Source of the DNA: Prauserella shujinwangii
Lineage (GTDB): Bacteria > Actinomycetota > Actinomycetes > Mycobacteriales > Pseudonocardiaceae
Direction of reading: 5' to 3'
DNA: 64,000 nucleotides
Assembly (NCBI RefSeq): GCF_003001955.1
Contig: NZ_PVNH01000001.1
Coordinates: 62,001-126,000 of the forward strand
The notes under the pieces are model-generated. The model was not told the origin of the DNA, ran no database searches, and saw nothing but the letters and a program-made list of their open reading frames with translations. Every line of letters begins with the position of its first letter. The first letter of the stretch is position 1. Both the position numbers and the translations under genes were made by a program. Below are positions 33,517 to 42,619 of this stretch, one piece after another.

Positions 33517-35295
33517 ATGGAAGCAGTACGTTCTCGATCGTGGAGACGCCGCGTGCGGCGACCACATCGCGTGCTCGCGGGTGTGGCCGCGTCGGCGACG
33601 GCGGCCGCGGGGCTGCTCGTCACCGGCGGCGCTCCCGCGGGGGCGGCCGAGCGGGTCGACAACCCGTACGAGGGCGCCAAGGTCTACGTGAACCCGATCT
33701 GGGCGGCCAACGCCGCCGCCGAGCCGGGCGGTGAGGCCGTCGCCGACCAGCCGACCGGCGTGTGGCTGGACCGGATCAGCGCCATCTACGGCAACGACAG
33801 TCCGACGACCGGCAGCTACGGGCTTCGCGACCACCTCGACGAAGCCCTCGAACAGGACGCCGACCTGGTCCAGATCGTCATCTACAACCTGCCGGGCCGC
33901 GACTGCGCCGCGCTGGCCTCCAACGGCGAGCTCGGTCCCGACGAGCTCGACCGGTACGAGTCCGAGTACATCGACCCGATCGCGGAGATCCTGTCCGACC
34001 CGGCCTACGCCGGGCTGCGGATCGTGGCCACGATCGAGATCGACTCGCTGCCGAACCTGGTCACCAACGTCGGCAGCAGGCCCACCGCGACCGAGCAGTG
34101 CGACGAGATGCTGGCCAACGGCAACTACGTCAACGGCGTCGGCTACGCCCTGAACAAGCTGGGCGACATCCCCAACGTGTACAACTACGTCGACGCGGGC
34201 CACCACGGCTGGATCGGCTGGGACGACAACTTCGAGCCGAGCGCGGAGATCATGTTCGAGGCCGCCAACGCCAACGGCGCGGAGCCCTCGGACGTGCACG
34301 GCTTCATCGCCAACACCGCCAACTACAGCGCGCTGGAGGAGCCGCACTTCGACGTCGACGACGTGGTCAACGGGCAGCAGGTCCGCGCGGAGTCGAGCTG
34401 GATCGACTGGAATCGGTACGTGGACGAGCTGTCGTTCGCCCAGGCCTTCCGCCAGCAGGCCGTCGAGGAGGGTTTCGATCCCGGCATCGGGATGCTGATC
34501 GACACCTCCCGCAACGGCTGGGGCGGTCCGGACCGGCCGGACGGCCCCGGACCGACGACGAGCGCGGAGGCCTACGTCGAGGGCGGGCGCGTGGACCGCC
34601 GGATCCACGTGGGCAACTGGTGCAACCAGGATGGCGCCGGGCTGGGCGAGCGGCCGCGGGCCAACCCGGAGCCCGGCATCGACGCCTACGTCTGGATGAA
34701 GCCGCCCGGCGAGTCGGACGGCTCCAGCGAGGAGATCCCGAACGACGAGGGCAAGGGTTTCGACCGGATGTGCGACCCCACCTACGGAGGCAACCCGCGC
34801 AACGGGAACAGCGCGACCGGCGCCCTGCCGGACGCGCCGATCTCCGGTCACTGGTTCTCCGCGCAGTTCCAGCAGTTGCTGCGCAACGCCTACCCGCCCA
34901 TCGGCAGCGACCCGGGCGACCCCGGCGACCCGGGTGACCCGGGAGACCCCGGTGACCCGGGAGACCCGGGTGACCCCGCGGGTGCGTGCACGGTGGACTA
35001 CGGCGTCCAGAACCAGTGGAACACCGGCTACGTCGCCCAGGTGACGGTGCACAACACCAGTAGCTCGGCCGTGTCCGGCTGGACGCTCACCTTCACCAAC
35101 CCGAACGGCCAGCGGGTCACCAGCGCGTGGAACGCCACGGTGAGCCAGCAGGGCGACCAGGTGACGGCGACCGGAAGCGGATGGAACGGGAGCATCCCCG
35201 CGGGAGGCTCGGTGAGCTTCGGGTTCCAGGGCACGCTCACCGCCGCGCACACCACGCCCACCGGCTTCACGCTGAACGGTTCCACCTGCGACTGA
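33517..35295 (+). CDS. GH6 exo-cellulase (cellobiohydrolase) with C-terminal CBM2
   Basis: 592-aa secreted enzyme, resembling Thermobifida Cel6B. An Arg-rich n-region ([14 protein letters not shown]) precedes a signal peptide ending near PAGA. GH6 landmarks: [16 protein letters not shown] with the catalytic Asp candidate, [24 protein letters not shown], and [16 protein letters not shown]. Long loops typical of tunnel-forming exo-enzymes are present. A (PGD)n linker (about 34908-34980) joins CBM2 ([23 protein letters not shown]...STCD disulfide ends). Inverting mechanism, non-reducing-end attack by family. Start ATG 33517 behind AAGGAAGG. CebR box 33438. Confidence 0.94.
   Translation: MEAVRSRSWRRRVRRPHRVLAGVAASATAAAGLLVTGGAPAGAAERVDNPYEGAKVYVNPIWAANAAAEPGGEAVADQPTGVWLDRISAIYGNDSPTTGSYGLRDHLDEALEQDADLVQIVIYNLPGRDCAALASNGELGPDELDRYESEYIDPIAEILSDPAYAGLRIVATIEIDSLPNLVTNVGSRPTATEQCDEMLANGNYVNGVGYALNKLGDIPNVYNYVDAGHHGWIGWDDNFEPSAEIMFEAANANGAEPSDVHGFIANTANYSALEEPHFDVDDVVNGQQVRAESSWIDWNRYVDELSFAQAFRQQAVEEGFDPGIGMLIDTSRNGWGGPDRPDGPGPTTSAEAYVEGGRVDRRIHVGNWCNQDGAGLGERPRANPEPGIDAYVWMKPPGESDGSSEEIPNDEGKGFDRMCDPTYGGNPRNGNSATGALPDAPISGHWFSAQFQQLLRNAYPPIGSDPGDPGDPGDPGDPGDPGDPGDPAGACTVDYGVQNQWNTGYVAQVTVHNTSSSAVSGWTLTFTNPNGQRVTSAWNATVSQQGDQVTATGSGWNGSIPAGGSVSFGFQGTLTAAHTTPTGFTLNGSTCD
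34908..34980 (+). repeat. Gly-Asp-Pro linker repeat in GH6 gene
   Basis: About seven consecutive GDP codon triplets (9-bp unit of ggc/ggt/gga-gac-ccg/ccc type) encode the flexible linker before CBM2. A shorter version occurs in the AA10-CBM2 gene. Synonymous codons vary, so it is not a recent perfect expansion. Confidence 0.8.
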
Positions 35296-35310
35296 GCCGA
35301 ACTGGCGGCA

Positions 35311-35359
35311 CCGGACGGGAGCGGGCGGCGCGGTGCGCGCGTCCCCGCTCCCGTCCCGG
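35311..35359 (+). terminator. Hairpin after GH6 gene
   Basis: Arms CCGGACGGGAGCGGG / CCCGCTCCCGTC(C)CGG, one bulge, GC loop of ~17 bases. It lies 15 bases after the GH6 stop and 33 before the sugar-dehydrogenase start. It may terminate, or let partial read-through feed the next gene, which has no CebR box. Confidence 0.6.
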
Positions 35360-35391
35360 CTGGCGCCGGCTCGCGCGACAGGGAGTCACTC

Positions 35392-36933
35392 ATGTTGAGA
35401 CGAGCTCGAACGATACTGCTCTCGGTCGGCGTCGCCCTCGTCGTCGCCGGTCAGCCGGCCTGGTCCCTGCCCGCGGAGGCGCCCGCACCGGCGCGGGCGG
35501 CCGCGGTGCCGGTGGAACGGCTGGAGGTCACCACCACCCAGGTCGCCTCGGGCCTGCGGCGACCGGTCGCCCTCGCCGTCCCCGACGACGGCACCGGCAG
35601 GCTGCTGATCGCCGAGAAGGCCGGCACGGTGCGGACCTACCACCCCGATTCGGGGCTGGCCGCCCAGCCGTTGCTGGACATCAGCGACCGCGTCGACACC
35701 TCCGGTAACGAGCGCGGGCTGCTGGGCATCGCCACCTCGCCCGGCTTCGCCGCCGACCACCGGCTCTATGCCGCGTACACGAGCCTGCCCGACGGGGCCG
35801 TGACGCTGTCCCGGTTCACCCTCGGCGCCGGGGACCCGGCCGGTTCCGAGGAGGTCCTGCTCAGCCAGCCGCACAGCGAGTACGACAACCACAACGGCGG
35901 GCACGTCAGCTTCGGCCCCGACGGTCACCTCTACCTGGCCATCGGCGACGGCGGTCACACCGCCGACCCGTTCGACAGCGGGCAGGACCTGGGCACCCTG
36001 CTCGGCAAGATCCTCCGGCTGGACGTCAGCCGCCGCTGCGGCGACCTCGCGTACTGCGTTCCCGAGGACAATCCCTTCACCGGAACGCCGGGAGCGCGGG
36101 GCGAGATCTGGAGCTACGGCCTGCGCAACCCGTGGAAGTACACGTTCGACCCCGCCGACGGATCACAGTGGATCGCCGACGTCGGGCAGGGCTCCTTCGA
36201 GGAGGTCAACCACGTGCCCGCCGGGACCGGTGGCCACAACTTCGGGTGGTCCTGCCGGGAGGGACCCGCGCCCTTCGACGAGGCCCAGTGCCGCCCCGGC
36301 GCCGAGTACGTCGACCCCGTGTTCTCGTACCCCAGCACCGAGGGCTGCGCCGTGATCGGGGGCCAGGTCTACCGCGGCGACCGCTACGCGGAGCTGGCCG
36401 GCGGAACCTACCTGGCCGCCGACTTCTGCACGGCGACCGTGTGGGGCGTGCGGCCCTCCGGCGACGGCACGTACGACAGCGCGCCGATCGGCACCTTCCC
36501 GATCCAGGTCACCGCGTTCGCCGCGGATGACTCCGGGGAGCTGTACGTCGTCAACGACCTCCCCGGCCAGCTGCACCGGGTCGGGTTCCAGGAAGCGCGA
36601 CCCGCGGCGCGGTGCACGGTCCGGTACCAGGTCGACAGCGACTGGGGCACCGGGTTCACCGCCTCGGTGACGGTGACGAACATCGGTGACACCCCGCTGG
36701 AGGGGTGGGAGCTGGGCTGGGACTTCCCCGCGGGACAGCGGGTCGCCGACGCGTGGAACGCCGGCGTCACGCAACAGGACACGACGGTGTCGGCACGCGG
36801 TGCCGCGTGGAACCGCGATCTCGCGGCGGGCGGGACGGTCTCCTTCGGATTCCGGGCCACCCGCGGGGAGACCAACGCGGCACCGGACGAGTTCGTGCTG
36901 AACGGCGGCACCTGCGACCGGGCGGGAGGTTGA
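35392..36933 (+). CDS. Secreted PQQ-type sugar dehydrogenase (GSDH fold) with CBM2
   Basis: 513-aa exported protein. Signal peptide LLSVGVALVVAGQPAWS; a six-bladed GSDH/Kelch-like beta-propeller follows (VASGLRRPVALAVPDDGTGRL, NERGLLGIATSPGFA, DNHNGGHVSFGPDGHLYLAIGDGG, GEIWSYGLRNPWKYTFDP, GHNFGWSCREG). The His in NHNGG is the catalytic-base candidate by analogy with soluble glucose dehydrogenase; PQQ is the family cofactor. A CBM2 (CTVRYQVDSDWGTGFTASV ... GGTCD) closes the protein. Between GH6 and the second LPMO, it may pass electrons from cello-oligosaccharide oxidation to LPMOs, as AA12 enzymes do in fungi (inference). ATG 35392 with GGGAG. Confidence 0.88.
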   Translation: MLRRARTILLSVGVALVVAGQPAWSLPAEAPAPARAAAVPVERLEVTTTQVASGLRRPVALAVPDDGTGRLLIAEKAGTVRTYHPDSGLAAQPLLDISDRVDTSGNERGLLGIATSPGFAADHRLYAAYTSLPDGAVTLSRFTLGAGDPAGSEEVLLSQPHSEYDNHNGGHVSFGPDGHLYLAIGDGGHTADPFDSGQDLGTLLGKILRLDVSRRCGDLAYCVPEDNPFTGTPGARGEIWSYGLRNPWKYTFDPADGSQWIADVGQGSFEEVNHVPAGTGGHNFGWSCREGPAPFDEAQCRPGAEYVDPVFSYPSTEGCAVIGGQVYRGDRYAELAGGTYLAADFCTATVWGVRPSGDGTYDSAPIGTFPIQVTAFAADDSGELYVVNDLPGQLHRVGFQEARPAARCTVRYQVDSDWGTGFTASVTVTNIGDTPLEGWELGWDFPAGQRVADAWNAGVTQQDTTVSARGAAWNRDLAAGGTVSFGFRATRGETNAAPDEFVLNGGTCDRAGG

Positions 36934-36958
36934 GGAACGGGTGCCGTCCACCCACCCG

Positions 36959-36990
36959 GTGCGCCCGGGGCACGCCTGACCCGGGCGCAC
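36959..36990 (+). terminator. Hairpin after sugar dehydrogenase gene
   Basis: Perfect 11-bp arms GTGCGCCCGGG / CCCGGGCGCAC, 10-base loop, ending 5 bp before a CebR box. Probable terminator separating transcripts. Confidence 0.7.
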
Positions 36991-36994
36991 GTCA

Positions 36995-37008
36995 AGGGAG
37001 CGTTCCCG
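36995..37008. promoter_or_regulatory. CebR box (degenerate), second LPMO promoter
   Basis: AGGGAGCGTTCCCG, 11/14 to consensus but retaining GGGAGCG-TTCCC symmetry, 35 bp before the AA10 start. Confidence 0.65.
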
Positions 37009-37042
37009 GCGCGCTCCGTCACTCTCGATGAGGAGGAAGACG

Positions 37043-37720
37043 ATGTCGTTGCCGAGACCACGCGGGCGCGGGACGCCCGCCCGGCGAGCGATGGCGGTGC
37101 TCGCCGCGACCGCCGCGGTGACCACGGCGGCACCGGCCGGAGTCGCCGGCGCACACGGTTCGGCCACCGACCCGCCCGCGCGCAACTACGGCTGTTTCGA
37201 CCGGTGGGGCCACCGGTTCCAGGCCCCGGAGATGGCCACGGAGGACCCGATGTGCTGGCAGGCCTGGCAGGCCGACCCGAACGCGATGTGGAACTGGAAC
37301 GGCCTGTACCGCGAGGGCGTCGGTGGTGACCACCGGGCCGCCATTCCGGACGGCCAGCTCTGCAGCGCCGGGCGGACGCAGGGCGGCCGGTACGCCGCCA
37401 TGGACGCCGTGGGCGAGTGGAAGGCCGTCACCAAGGACAACCGCTTCTCCGTCAACGTCCACGACCAGGCCTACCACGGGGCGGACTACTACCGGGTCTA
37501 CCTCACCCGGCAGGGTTTCGACCCCACCACGCAGGCACTGGGCTGGGACGACCTCGAGCTCGTCGCCGAGGTCGGCGAGACCCCGCCCGCCAACGACACC
37601 CTGATCCCGGTGGACGCGGGCGACCGCACCGGGCGGCACATCGTGTACACGATCTGGCAGGCGTCCCATCTGGACCAGTCCTACTACTTCTGCAGTGACG
37701 TGGTCTTCACCGGCCGGTGA
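37043..37720 (+). CDS. AA10 lytic polysaccharide monooxygenase, single domain
   Basis: 225-aa secreted LPMO without binding module. The signal peptide ends VAGA and the mature protein starts HGSATDPPARNYGCFDRWG. Second copper His is in VHDQAYHGADYYRVYLT. It resembles TfAA10A/E7-type enzymes (C1/C4 cellulose or chitin oxidation), so it is a different subtype from the CBM2-bearing LPMO upstream. ATG 37043 is chosen because AGGAGG is 6 bases upstream; ATG 37028 contains that ribosome site. CebR-type box 36995. Confidence 0.93.
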   Translation: MSLPRPRGRGTPARRAMAVLAATAAVTTAAPAGVAGAHGSATDPPARNYGCFDRWGHRFQAPEMATEDPMCWQAWQADPNAMWNWNGLYREGVGGDHRAAIPDGQLCSAGRTQGGRYAAMDAVGEWKAVTKDNRFSVNVHDQAYHGADYYRVYLTRQGFDPTTQALGWDDLELVAEVGETPPANDTLIPVDAGDRTGRHIVYTIWQASHLDQSYYFCSDVVFTGR

Positions 37721-37728
37721 GGACCGTC

Positions 37729-37771
37729 GATGCCCGGGTGCTCCGCCGATTCCGCGGAACACCCGGGCATC
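37729..37771 (+). terminator. Hairpin between LPMO and mannanase genes
   Basis: Perfect 12-bp arms GATGCCCGGGTG / CACCCGGGCATC with a 19-base loop. It lies 8 bases after the LPMO stop. Either a terminator or a partial one, since the mannanase gene has no CebR box of its own. Confidence 0.65.
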
Positions 37772-37807
37772 GCGCTGTCGGTCCCTTCCCTGATTGCGAG
37801 GTGTTCG

Positions 37808-39424
37808 ATGACAAGACGACGTTCGCTGGTGGGCACCGCCCTCGTGGCCCTGCTGGCCGGGTCGGTCCTGACGGCGCCACCGGCGGCGGCCGCGACCGGG
37901 TTCCACATCGAGAACGGACGGCTCCACGAGGCCAACGGAAACGAGTTCGTGATGCGGGGGGTGAACCACCCGCACACCTGGTTCCCCGGGGAGACGGGGG
38001 CGTTCGCCGACATCAAGGCACTGGGCGCCAACACGGTGCGCGTGGTGCTCAGCAGCGGTGACCGGTGGACGCGCGACGACCCGGCCGACGTGGCGAACGT
38101 GGTGTCGCTGTGCAAGGAGAACCGGCTGATCTGCGTGCTTGAGGTGCACGACACCACGGGGTACGGCGAGCAGAGCGGAGCGGCCACGCTCGACGCGGCC
38201 GTCGACTACTGGCTGAGCGTCCGCGACGCGCTGCTCGGCCAGGAACGGTACGTCATCGTCAACATCGGCAACGAACCGTATGGCAACACGGGATACGCCG
38301 CCTGGACGCCGGACACCATCGACGCGATCCAGCGGCTGCGCTCCGGCGGCCTGGCGCACACGCTCATGGTGGACGCGCCGAACTGGGGACAGGACTGGTC
38401 GTTCACCATGCGCGACAACGCGGCGGAGGTGTTCGCCGCGGATCCGGACCGCAACACGGTGTTCTCCGTGCACATGTACGGCGTCTTCGACACCGCGGCC
38501 GAGGTCCGCGACTACCTCGGCCGGTTCACCGGAGCGGGACTGCCGATCGTGGTGGGCGAGTTCGGGCACGACCACTCCGACGGCGACCCGGACGAGGACG
38601 CGATCCTCGCGCACACCAGGTCGCTGGGGGTCGGCTTCCTCGGCTGGTCGTGGAGCGGCAACAGCGGCGGCGTCGAGTACCTCGACATGGCGGCGAACTT
38701 CGACGCGGCCGACCTGACCCCGTGGGGAGAGCGGATCTTCCACGGCCCGGACGGCATCGGGGAGACCGCCCGCGAGGCCACCGTCTACGGCGGCGGGCAG
38801 GGGGACACCACGCCACCGTCCACTCCGGGCACTCCCACTGCGGGCGCGGTCGCGGCGGAGAGCGTGACGCTGTCCTGGGCGCCGTCGACCGACGACACCG
38901 GGGTCGCGGGCTACGACGTCGTGCGGCTCGACGGGCCCGCGGAGCGGCGGGTCGCCTCGGCTACGACGACCTCGGTCACCGTCGGCGGGCTCACCGCCGC
39001 CACCGAGTACACCTTCGCCGTGTACGCGCGGGATGTCGCGGGCAACCGCTCCGGCCGGTCCGAGCCGGTGACCGTGACCACGCGGCCTGGTTCCGGCGGG
39101 TCCGCGCCGTGCACCGTCGGGTACCGGGTCGGAAACCAGTGGCCGGGCGGGTTCCAGGCCGAGCTGACCGTGCGCAACGACGGTTCCGACCCGATCGAGG
39201 ACTGGACACTGCGGTGGACGTTCGCCGACGGGCAGCGTGTCACGTCCCTGTGGAACGCCAGGGTCACCCAGACCGGGGCGCGGGTCAGCGTGACCGGTGA
39301 GCCGCACACGGCGGTGATCCCGGCGGGCGGCTCGATCGGCTTCGGCTTCCTCGGGACGTGGACCGGTGGCAACACCGACCCGGAGGATTTCACCCTCGAC
39401 GGGACGGCGTGCGCCGTGCGCTGA
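37808..39424 (+). CDS. GH5_8 endo-beta-1,4-mannanase with FN3 and CBM2
   Basis: 538-aa secreted enzyme closely similar in motif order to Streptomyces ManA. Signal peptide ...LTAPPAAAA; catalytic domain begins GFHIENGRLHEANGNEFVMRG. Acid/base Glu is in IVNIGNEPYGNTG and nucleophile Glu in PIVVGEFGHDHSD; MVDAPNWGQDWSFTM is subfamily-8-like. An FN3 domain (about 350-435: LSWAPSTDDTGVAGYDVVR) and a CBM2 (about 440-538) follow. It hydrolyses mannan in plant hemicellulose. It is 87 bases after the LPMO across a hairpin, so it may be induced by read-through from the CebR-controlled promoter. Confidence 0.94.
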   Translation: MTRRRSLVGTALVALLAGSVLTAPPAAAATGFHIENGRLHEANGNEFVMRGVNHPHTWFPGETGAFADIKALGANTVRVVLSSGDRWTRDDPADVANVVSLCKENRLICVLEVHDTTGYGEQSGAATLDAAVDYWLSVRDALLGQERYVIVNIGNEPYGNTGYAAWTPDTIDAIQRLRSGGLAHTLMVDAPNWGQDWSFTMRDNAAEVFAADPDRNTVFSVHMYGVFDTAAEVRDYLGRFTGAGLPIVVGEFGHDHSDGDPDEDAILAHTRSLGVGFLGWSWSGNSGGVEYLDMAANFDAADLTPWGERIFHGPDGIGETAREATVYGGGQGDTTPPSTPGTPTAGAVAAESVTLSWAPSTDDTGVAGYDVVRLDGPAERRVASATTTSVTVGGLTAATEYTFAVYARDVAGNRSGRSEPVTVTTRPGSGGSAPCTVGYRVGNQWPGGFQAELTVRNDGSDPIEDWTLRWTFADGQRVTSLWNARVTQTGARVSVTGEPHTAVIPAGGSIGFGFLGTWTGGNTDPEDFTLDGTACAVR

Positions 39425-39431
39425 CCGGCGC

Positions 39432-39465
39432 GTGGGTGGCCTGCCCGGGAGGACAGGCCACCCAC
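39432..39465. terminator. Bidirectional terminator hairpin, mannanase/GH9
   Basis: Perfect 12-bp arms GTGGGTGGCCTG / CAGGCCACCCAC, 10-base loop, placed in the 49-bp gap between the convergent stops. No T-run. Confidence 0.75.
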
Positions 39466-39473
39466 CTCCCCGG

Positions 39474-42092
39474 TCACGCGCAGTCGGTGCCGTTCACGGT
39501 GAACGCCTCGGGCCGCGGATTGCTTCCCTGCCACGTTCCCTGCAGGCCGAAGCGCGCCGACCCGCCGGGCGCGACGGTCGCGTTCCACGCCACGTTCTCC
39601 GCGGTGACGGCCGTCCCGGCCTGCGTCACCCGTGCGTTCCAGGCGCTGGTGACCCGCTGGTCACCGGCGTACTGCCAGGACGCTGTCCAGCCGCGCAGGG
39701 GTTCGATGCCGGTGTTGGTGACGGTCACCTCGGCGACGAAGCCGCCCGTCCACTCGTCCCGCACGCGGTAGGACACGGAGCAGGTGCTCTCCTCCGGGCT
39801 TTGCTGCCCCGCCGCCAGGTCGTCGGTGAACGACGCCATCCAGGCCAGCGGGGCGTTCCAGTTGATCGTCACCTCGTTGGTCGCCCACGAACCGATGTCG
39901 TCGATGTAGCACATCGCGGGTGCGCAGCCCGCGAGGTGCTCGGCGGCGACCGGATCCTGGATCCCGGTGTTCGGACCACCCGCCAGCGAGCCCGCCGGCG
40001 GGTTCGGCAGCGAGGCGTCGACCTGGTTCGCCCAGAACCGGTGGTGCTGGTTGCGCGCGTCGTGCTCGCCGTAACCGGTCACATAGGACTGGTTCAGCGC
40101 GTTGCGGCCGAGCAGGTAGTCCCACCCGGTCAGCACCGCGTCGGCGAACTCGGCGCGCCCGGTCAGGTCGTACGCGGTCGCGAGGACGACCATGTTGTTG
40201 AGCACCTGGCTGTTGGATCCCCACACGTACTCGTAGCCGGACGGGGCGTAGGGCACGCCGTAGGCCTCGGCGGTCGCGGTCGCGGCGTACCGCTGCGCTC
40301 CCTGCACCACGGCGTCGCGGACGAAGGTGAGCCGGTCCGCGGGCAGCTCGCTCGGCACGGTGGCCAGGTTGAGCATGCCCAGCGCGGCCACGGAGGCCCA
40401 GCCGAAGCCGCTGTCGGTGAAGACCTCCGTGTCGTGGTGCCGGGAGGCGGCGACCTCCGCCCAGTACTCGTCGGAACCGGTGGTCAGGTACAGCTCCGCC
40501 GCGGCCCAGTAGAACTCGTCGGTCACGTCGTTGTCGCTGTAGGCGCCGCCGCCGGTGCCGTCGTTCGGATCGGCGTAGCGGTCCGGATTCGCCTTGGCGG
40601 CGTCCCACGCGGTCTCGGCCGCGCCGAGGCAGCGGGCCGCGAAGCCGGGATCGTACTCATCGAACAGCCGGGCGCACTGCGCGCCGACGGCCGCGAGGTT
40701 CAGGGTCGCCGCCGTGGACACGGGGTGCAGTTCACGCAGTTCCGGGTCCTCGTGCGGCAGCAACGGCAACCCCGTCCAGTTCTGGTCGTGCACCTTGTGG
40801 TGCGCCATCCCTGCCTGCTGGTGCCCGGCCGGTACCTGCATGCGCAGCAGGAACTCCACCTGCCACCGCGCCTCGTCGAGCACGTCGGGCACGCCGTTGC
40901 CCCGCTCGGGGATCGCCAGCGAGCCGTCCGCCAGTTCCGCCGGATCGCCGCCGTCGGCGTGCAGTGCCCGCTCGTAGGTGCTCATCACCTGCGCGGCCGA
41001 GATCCCGCCGTTGACGACGTACTTGCCGTGGTCACCGGCGTCGTACCAGCCACCGCGGACGTCGAGGGTGTAGTCGCAGACCCCGGGCTGGCAGGGCACC
41101 TCGATGTCGCCGCGGTTGGGAGCCACCTGCAGGTGGCCCGCGGGCCGGGCGTACTCGTCGCCGACGTACTCGGCCTCGATCTCGGCTCCGCTCCGCTGGT
41201 GGTAGAAGAAGGCCAGCGCGTCGGTCCGCAGGGCGGAGTAGACGTCCTGCCGGATGTCGAACGGGTGGCTCGTCGCGCCGTCGGCGGTCAGGGTGTACCC
41301 GGTGCCCTCCTCGCGGAAGCCGCTGAAGTCGATGTGATGCGTCGGCTGGTTCGAGGTCGGGTCCGTGCCCTGCGGGCGGCTGGTGCCCTCGGCGACCACG
41401 GTGCCGCCGGCGTCGGCCAGCCGCCACGCGAACGGCTCCGCCGCGTCGCTCACCACGGTGGCGTGCTTGGGCCCCGAGGGCAGGTAGCCGACCTGGTTCA
41501 CCCGGACGCGGGGCCCGGTGTCGGGCTCGTACGGCGGTGGTGCCTCCCCGCCGCGGAGCGAGACGTCGTCGAGGCAGAAGGTCCACGGCTCGGCGCTGCC
41601 GCCCACCTGGAAGGCGACCTGGGCGGCGTCCGTGGCCAGGTTCGACGTGAAGCTGTAGCGCAGCTCCGTCATGTCGGTGCCGAGCGCGACCCGTTCGGAC
41701 AGCGCCGTCGTGTAGGGCTCGGCGGACAGCTGCACGTTGGTGCTGATGGTCGTCGGCACCGACGCGCTCGCGGTGAAGGAGAGTTCGTAGGCTTCGCCGT
41801 CCGCCAGCGTGATGCCGTTCTGGGCGATGATGGCGTCCCACGGGTTCACCGTGCCGCCGGTGACGTCGGCGCACAGCCTTCCGTCCACCACCTCGGCCGG
41901 TGCGGTCTCGGTGTGCCACCAGGGTTGCAGGCCCGCGGCGAAGTCACCGTTGCTGACCTGCTCCGCCGGTTCCTGGGCGCCGGCGACGGGGGCCAGGCCG
42001 CCGAACGCGGGCACGGTCAGCGCGGTGACGACAAGGGGGACGAGCAGGGGGACGAGCAGTGTCGTGTTCGGACGACCTCGGGGTCGGCGCAT
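39474..42092 (-). CDS. GH9 cellulase with N-terminal CBM4-like, Ig-like and C-terminal CBM2 domains
   Basis: 872-aa secreted modular enzyme. After a signal peptide (VPLLVPLVVTALTVPAFGG) comes a CBM4/9-type domain (NGDFAAGLQPWWHTE ... WTFCLDDVSLRG, about 45-190), then a CelD-type Ig domain (RVRVNQVGYLPSGPKHATVV, about 205-300), then GH9. Catalytic Asp pair: GGWYDAGDHGKYVVNGG; His in GEHDARNQHHRFW; acid Glu in GSWATNEVTINWNAPLAW. A CBM2 ends the protein. Domain order matches actinobacterial theme-D GH9 exo/endo enzymes. GAGAGGA precedes ATG 42092; CebR-type box at 42152. Divergent from GH48. Confidence 0.94.
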   Translation of the reverse strand: MRRPRGRPNTTLLVPLLVPLVVTALTVPAFGGLAPVAGAQEPAEQVSNGDFAAGLQPWWHTETAPAEVVDGRLCADVTGGTVNPWDAIIAQNGITLADGEAYELSFTASASVPTTISTNVQLSAEPYTTALSERVALGTDMTELRYSFTSNLATDAAQVAFQVGGSAEPWTFCLDDVSLRGGEAPPPYEPDTGPRVRVNQVGYLPSGPKHATVVSDAAEPFAWRLADAGGTVVAEGTSRPQGTDPTSNQPTHHIDFSGFREEGTGYTLTADGATSHPFDIRQDVYSALRTDALAFFYHQRSGAEIEAEYVGDEYARPAGHLQVAPNRGDIEVPCQPGVCDYTLDVRGGWYDAGDHGKYVVNGGISAAQVMSTYERALHADGGDPAELADGSLAIPERGNGVPDVLDEARWQVEFLLRMQVPAGHQQAGMAHHKVHDQNWTGLPLLPHEDPELRELHPVSTAATLNLAAVGAQCARLFDEYDPGFAARCLGAAETAWDAAKANPDRYADPNDGTGGGAYSDNDVTDEFYWAAAELYLTTGSDEYWAEVAASRHHDTEVFTDSGFGWASVAALGMLNLATVPSELPADRLTFVRDAVVQGAQRYAATATAEAYGVPYAPSGYEYVWGSNSQVLNNMVVLATAYDLTGRAEFADAVLTGWDYLLGRNALNQSYVTGYGEHDARNQHHRFWANQVDASLPNPPAGSLAGGPNTGIQDPVAAEHLAGCAPAMCYIDDIGSWATNEVTINWNAPLAWMASFTDDLAAGQQSPEESTCSVSYRVRDEWTGGFVAEVTVTNTGIEPLRGWTASWQYAGDQRVTSAWNARVTQAGTAVTAENVAWNATVAPGGSARFGLQGTWQGSNPRPEAFTVNGTDCA

Positions 42093-42151
42093 CGCGGTTC
42101 CTCTCGACTCGGCGGGAATGTGCTGTGACGCCACACCGGCGAACCCGGAAC

Positions 42152-42165
42152 TGTGAGCGCTCCCA
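42152..42165. promoter_or_regulatory. CebR box (one mismatch), GH9 promoter
   Basis: TGTGAGCGCTCCCA, 13/14 to consensus, 60 bp upstream of the GH9 start. Confidence 0.85.
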
Positions 42166-42281
42166 GCAGGCCGGCTCCCGAAAGGCTTCCGCCGTCGGGC
42201 CCCGGTGTCAACCGGCAACAGAACCGAAGGGTGGCGTGTGTGCTGGCACCCTTCCCCTCGCGGGCGAGGGCGAGTAGAGTC

Positions 42282-42295
42282 TGGGAGCGCTCCCA
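42282..42295. promoter_or_regulatory. CebR box (perfect), GH48 promoter
   Basis: TGGGAGCGCTCCCA, exact consensus, preceded by the same GAGTC that precedes the box at 32286. About 325 bp before the GH48 start. Confidence 0.88.
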
Positions 42296-42619
42296 TAGCC
42301 ACTCGCCATGGCGGGCGGCGATGTCCTCGGCGAGGAGGAAACCGTGCCCCTGCACCGTCGTGCGCCAGCGTTCTCCGCACCGTCGTCCACCGCGAAACCC
42401 CTGCCCGGTCTCGTCTCCGTCGGCGCCGTCCGCTCCGTCCGTGCCGCATCCGGTGCCGCGGCGCGCGCCGGGCTCCCCGGCGCCGGGTCCTCGCCCGCCC
42501 GGGCGAGGAGCTGACCGCACGGTCCGGCACCCCTCGAGTCCCGGTCCGGGGCGGTCGCCGCCAGGGCGCCGCTCACGGACCGGTCCCACCCAGTCCCCGC
42601 GCAGACGAGGAGGACCCCC

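Larger units (their letters stand above)
42093..42619. promoter_or_regulatory. Divergent GH9/GH48 promoter region
   Basis: 527 bp with no supported gene. Contains two CebR boxes (42152 near GH9, 42282 toward GH48). The GH48 leader downstream of its box is long (about 325 bases) and GC-rich. Confidence 0.6.

Noticed and set aside
35392-36933. AA12 family assignment for the sugar dehydrogenase
   Set aside because: The GSDH propeller and PQQ-type motifs are visible, but formal AA12 membership needs alignment, so it is described only as PQQ-type.
39366-42128. 920-residue plus-strand open frame opposite the GH9 gene
   Set aside because: Antisense shadow caused by high GC at third codon positions; composition is Arg/Gly/Val/His-rich and no domain is seen, while the minus strand encodes a full GH9.
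42241-42619. Short plus-strand ORFs upstream of GH48
   Set aside because: Arg/Pro/Ala-rich frames with no ribosome site or family similarity; treated as GH48 leader.
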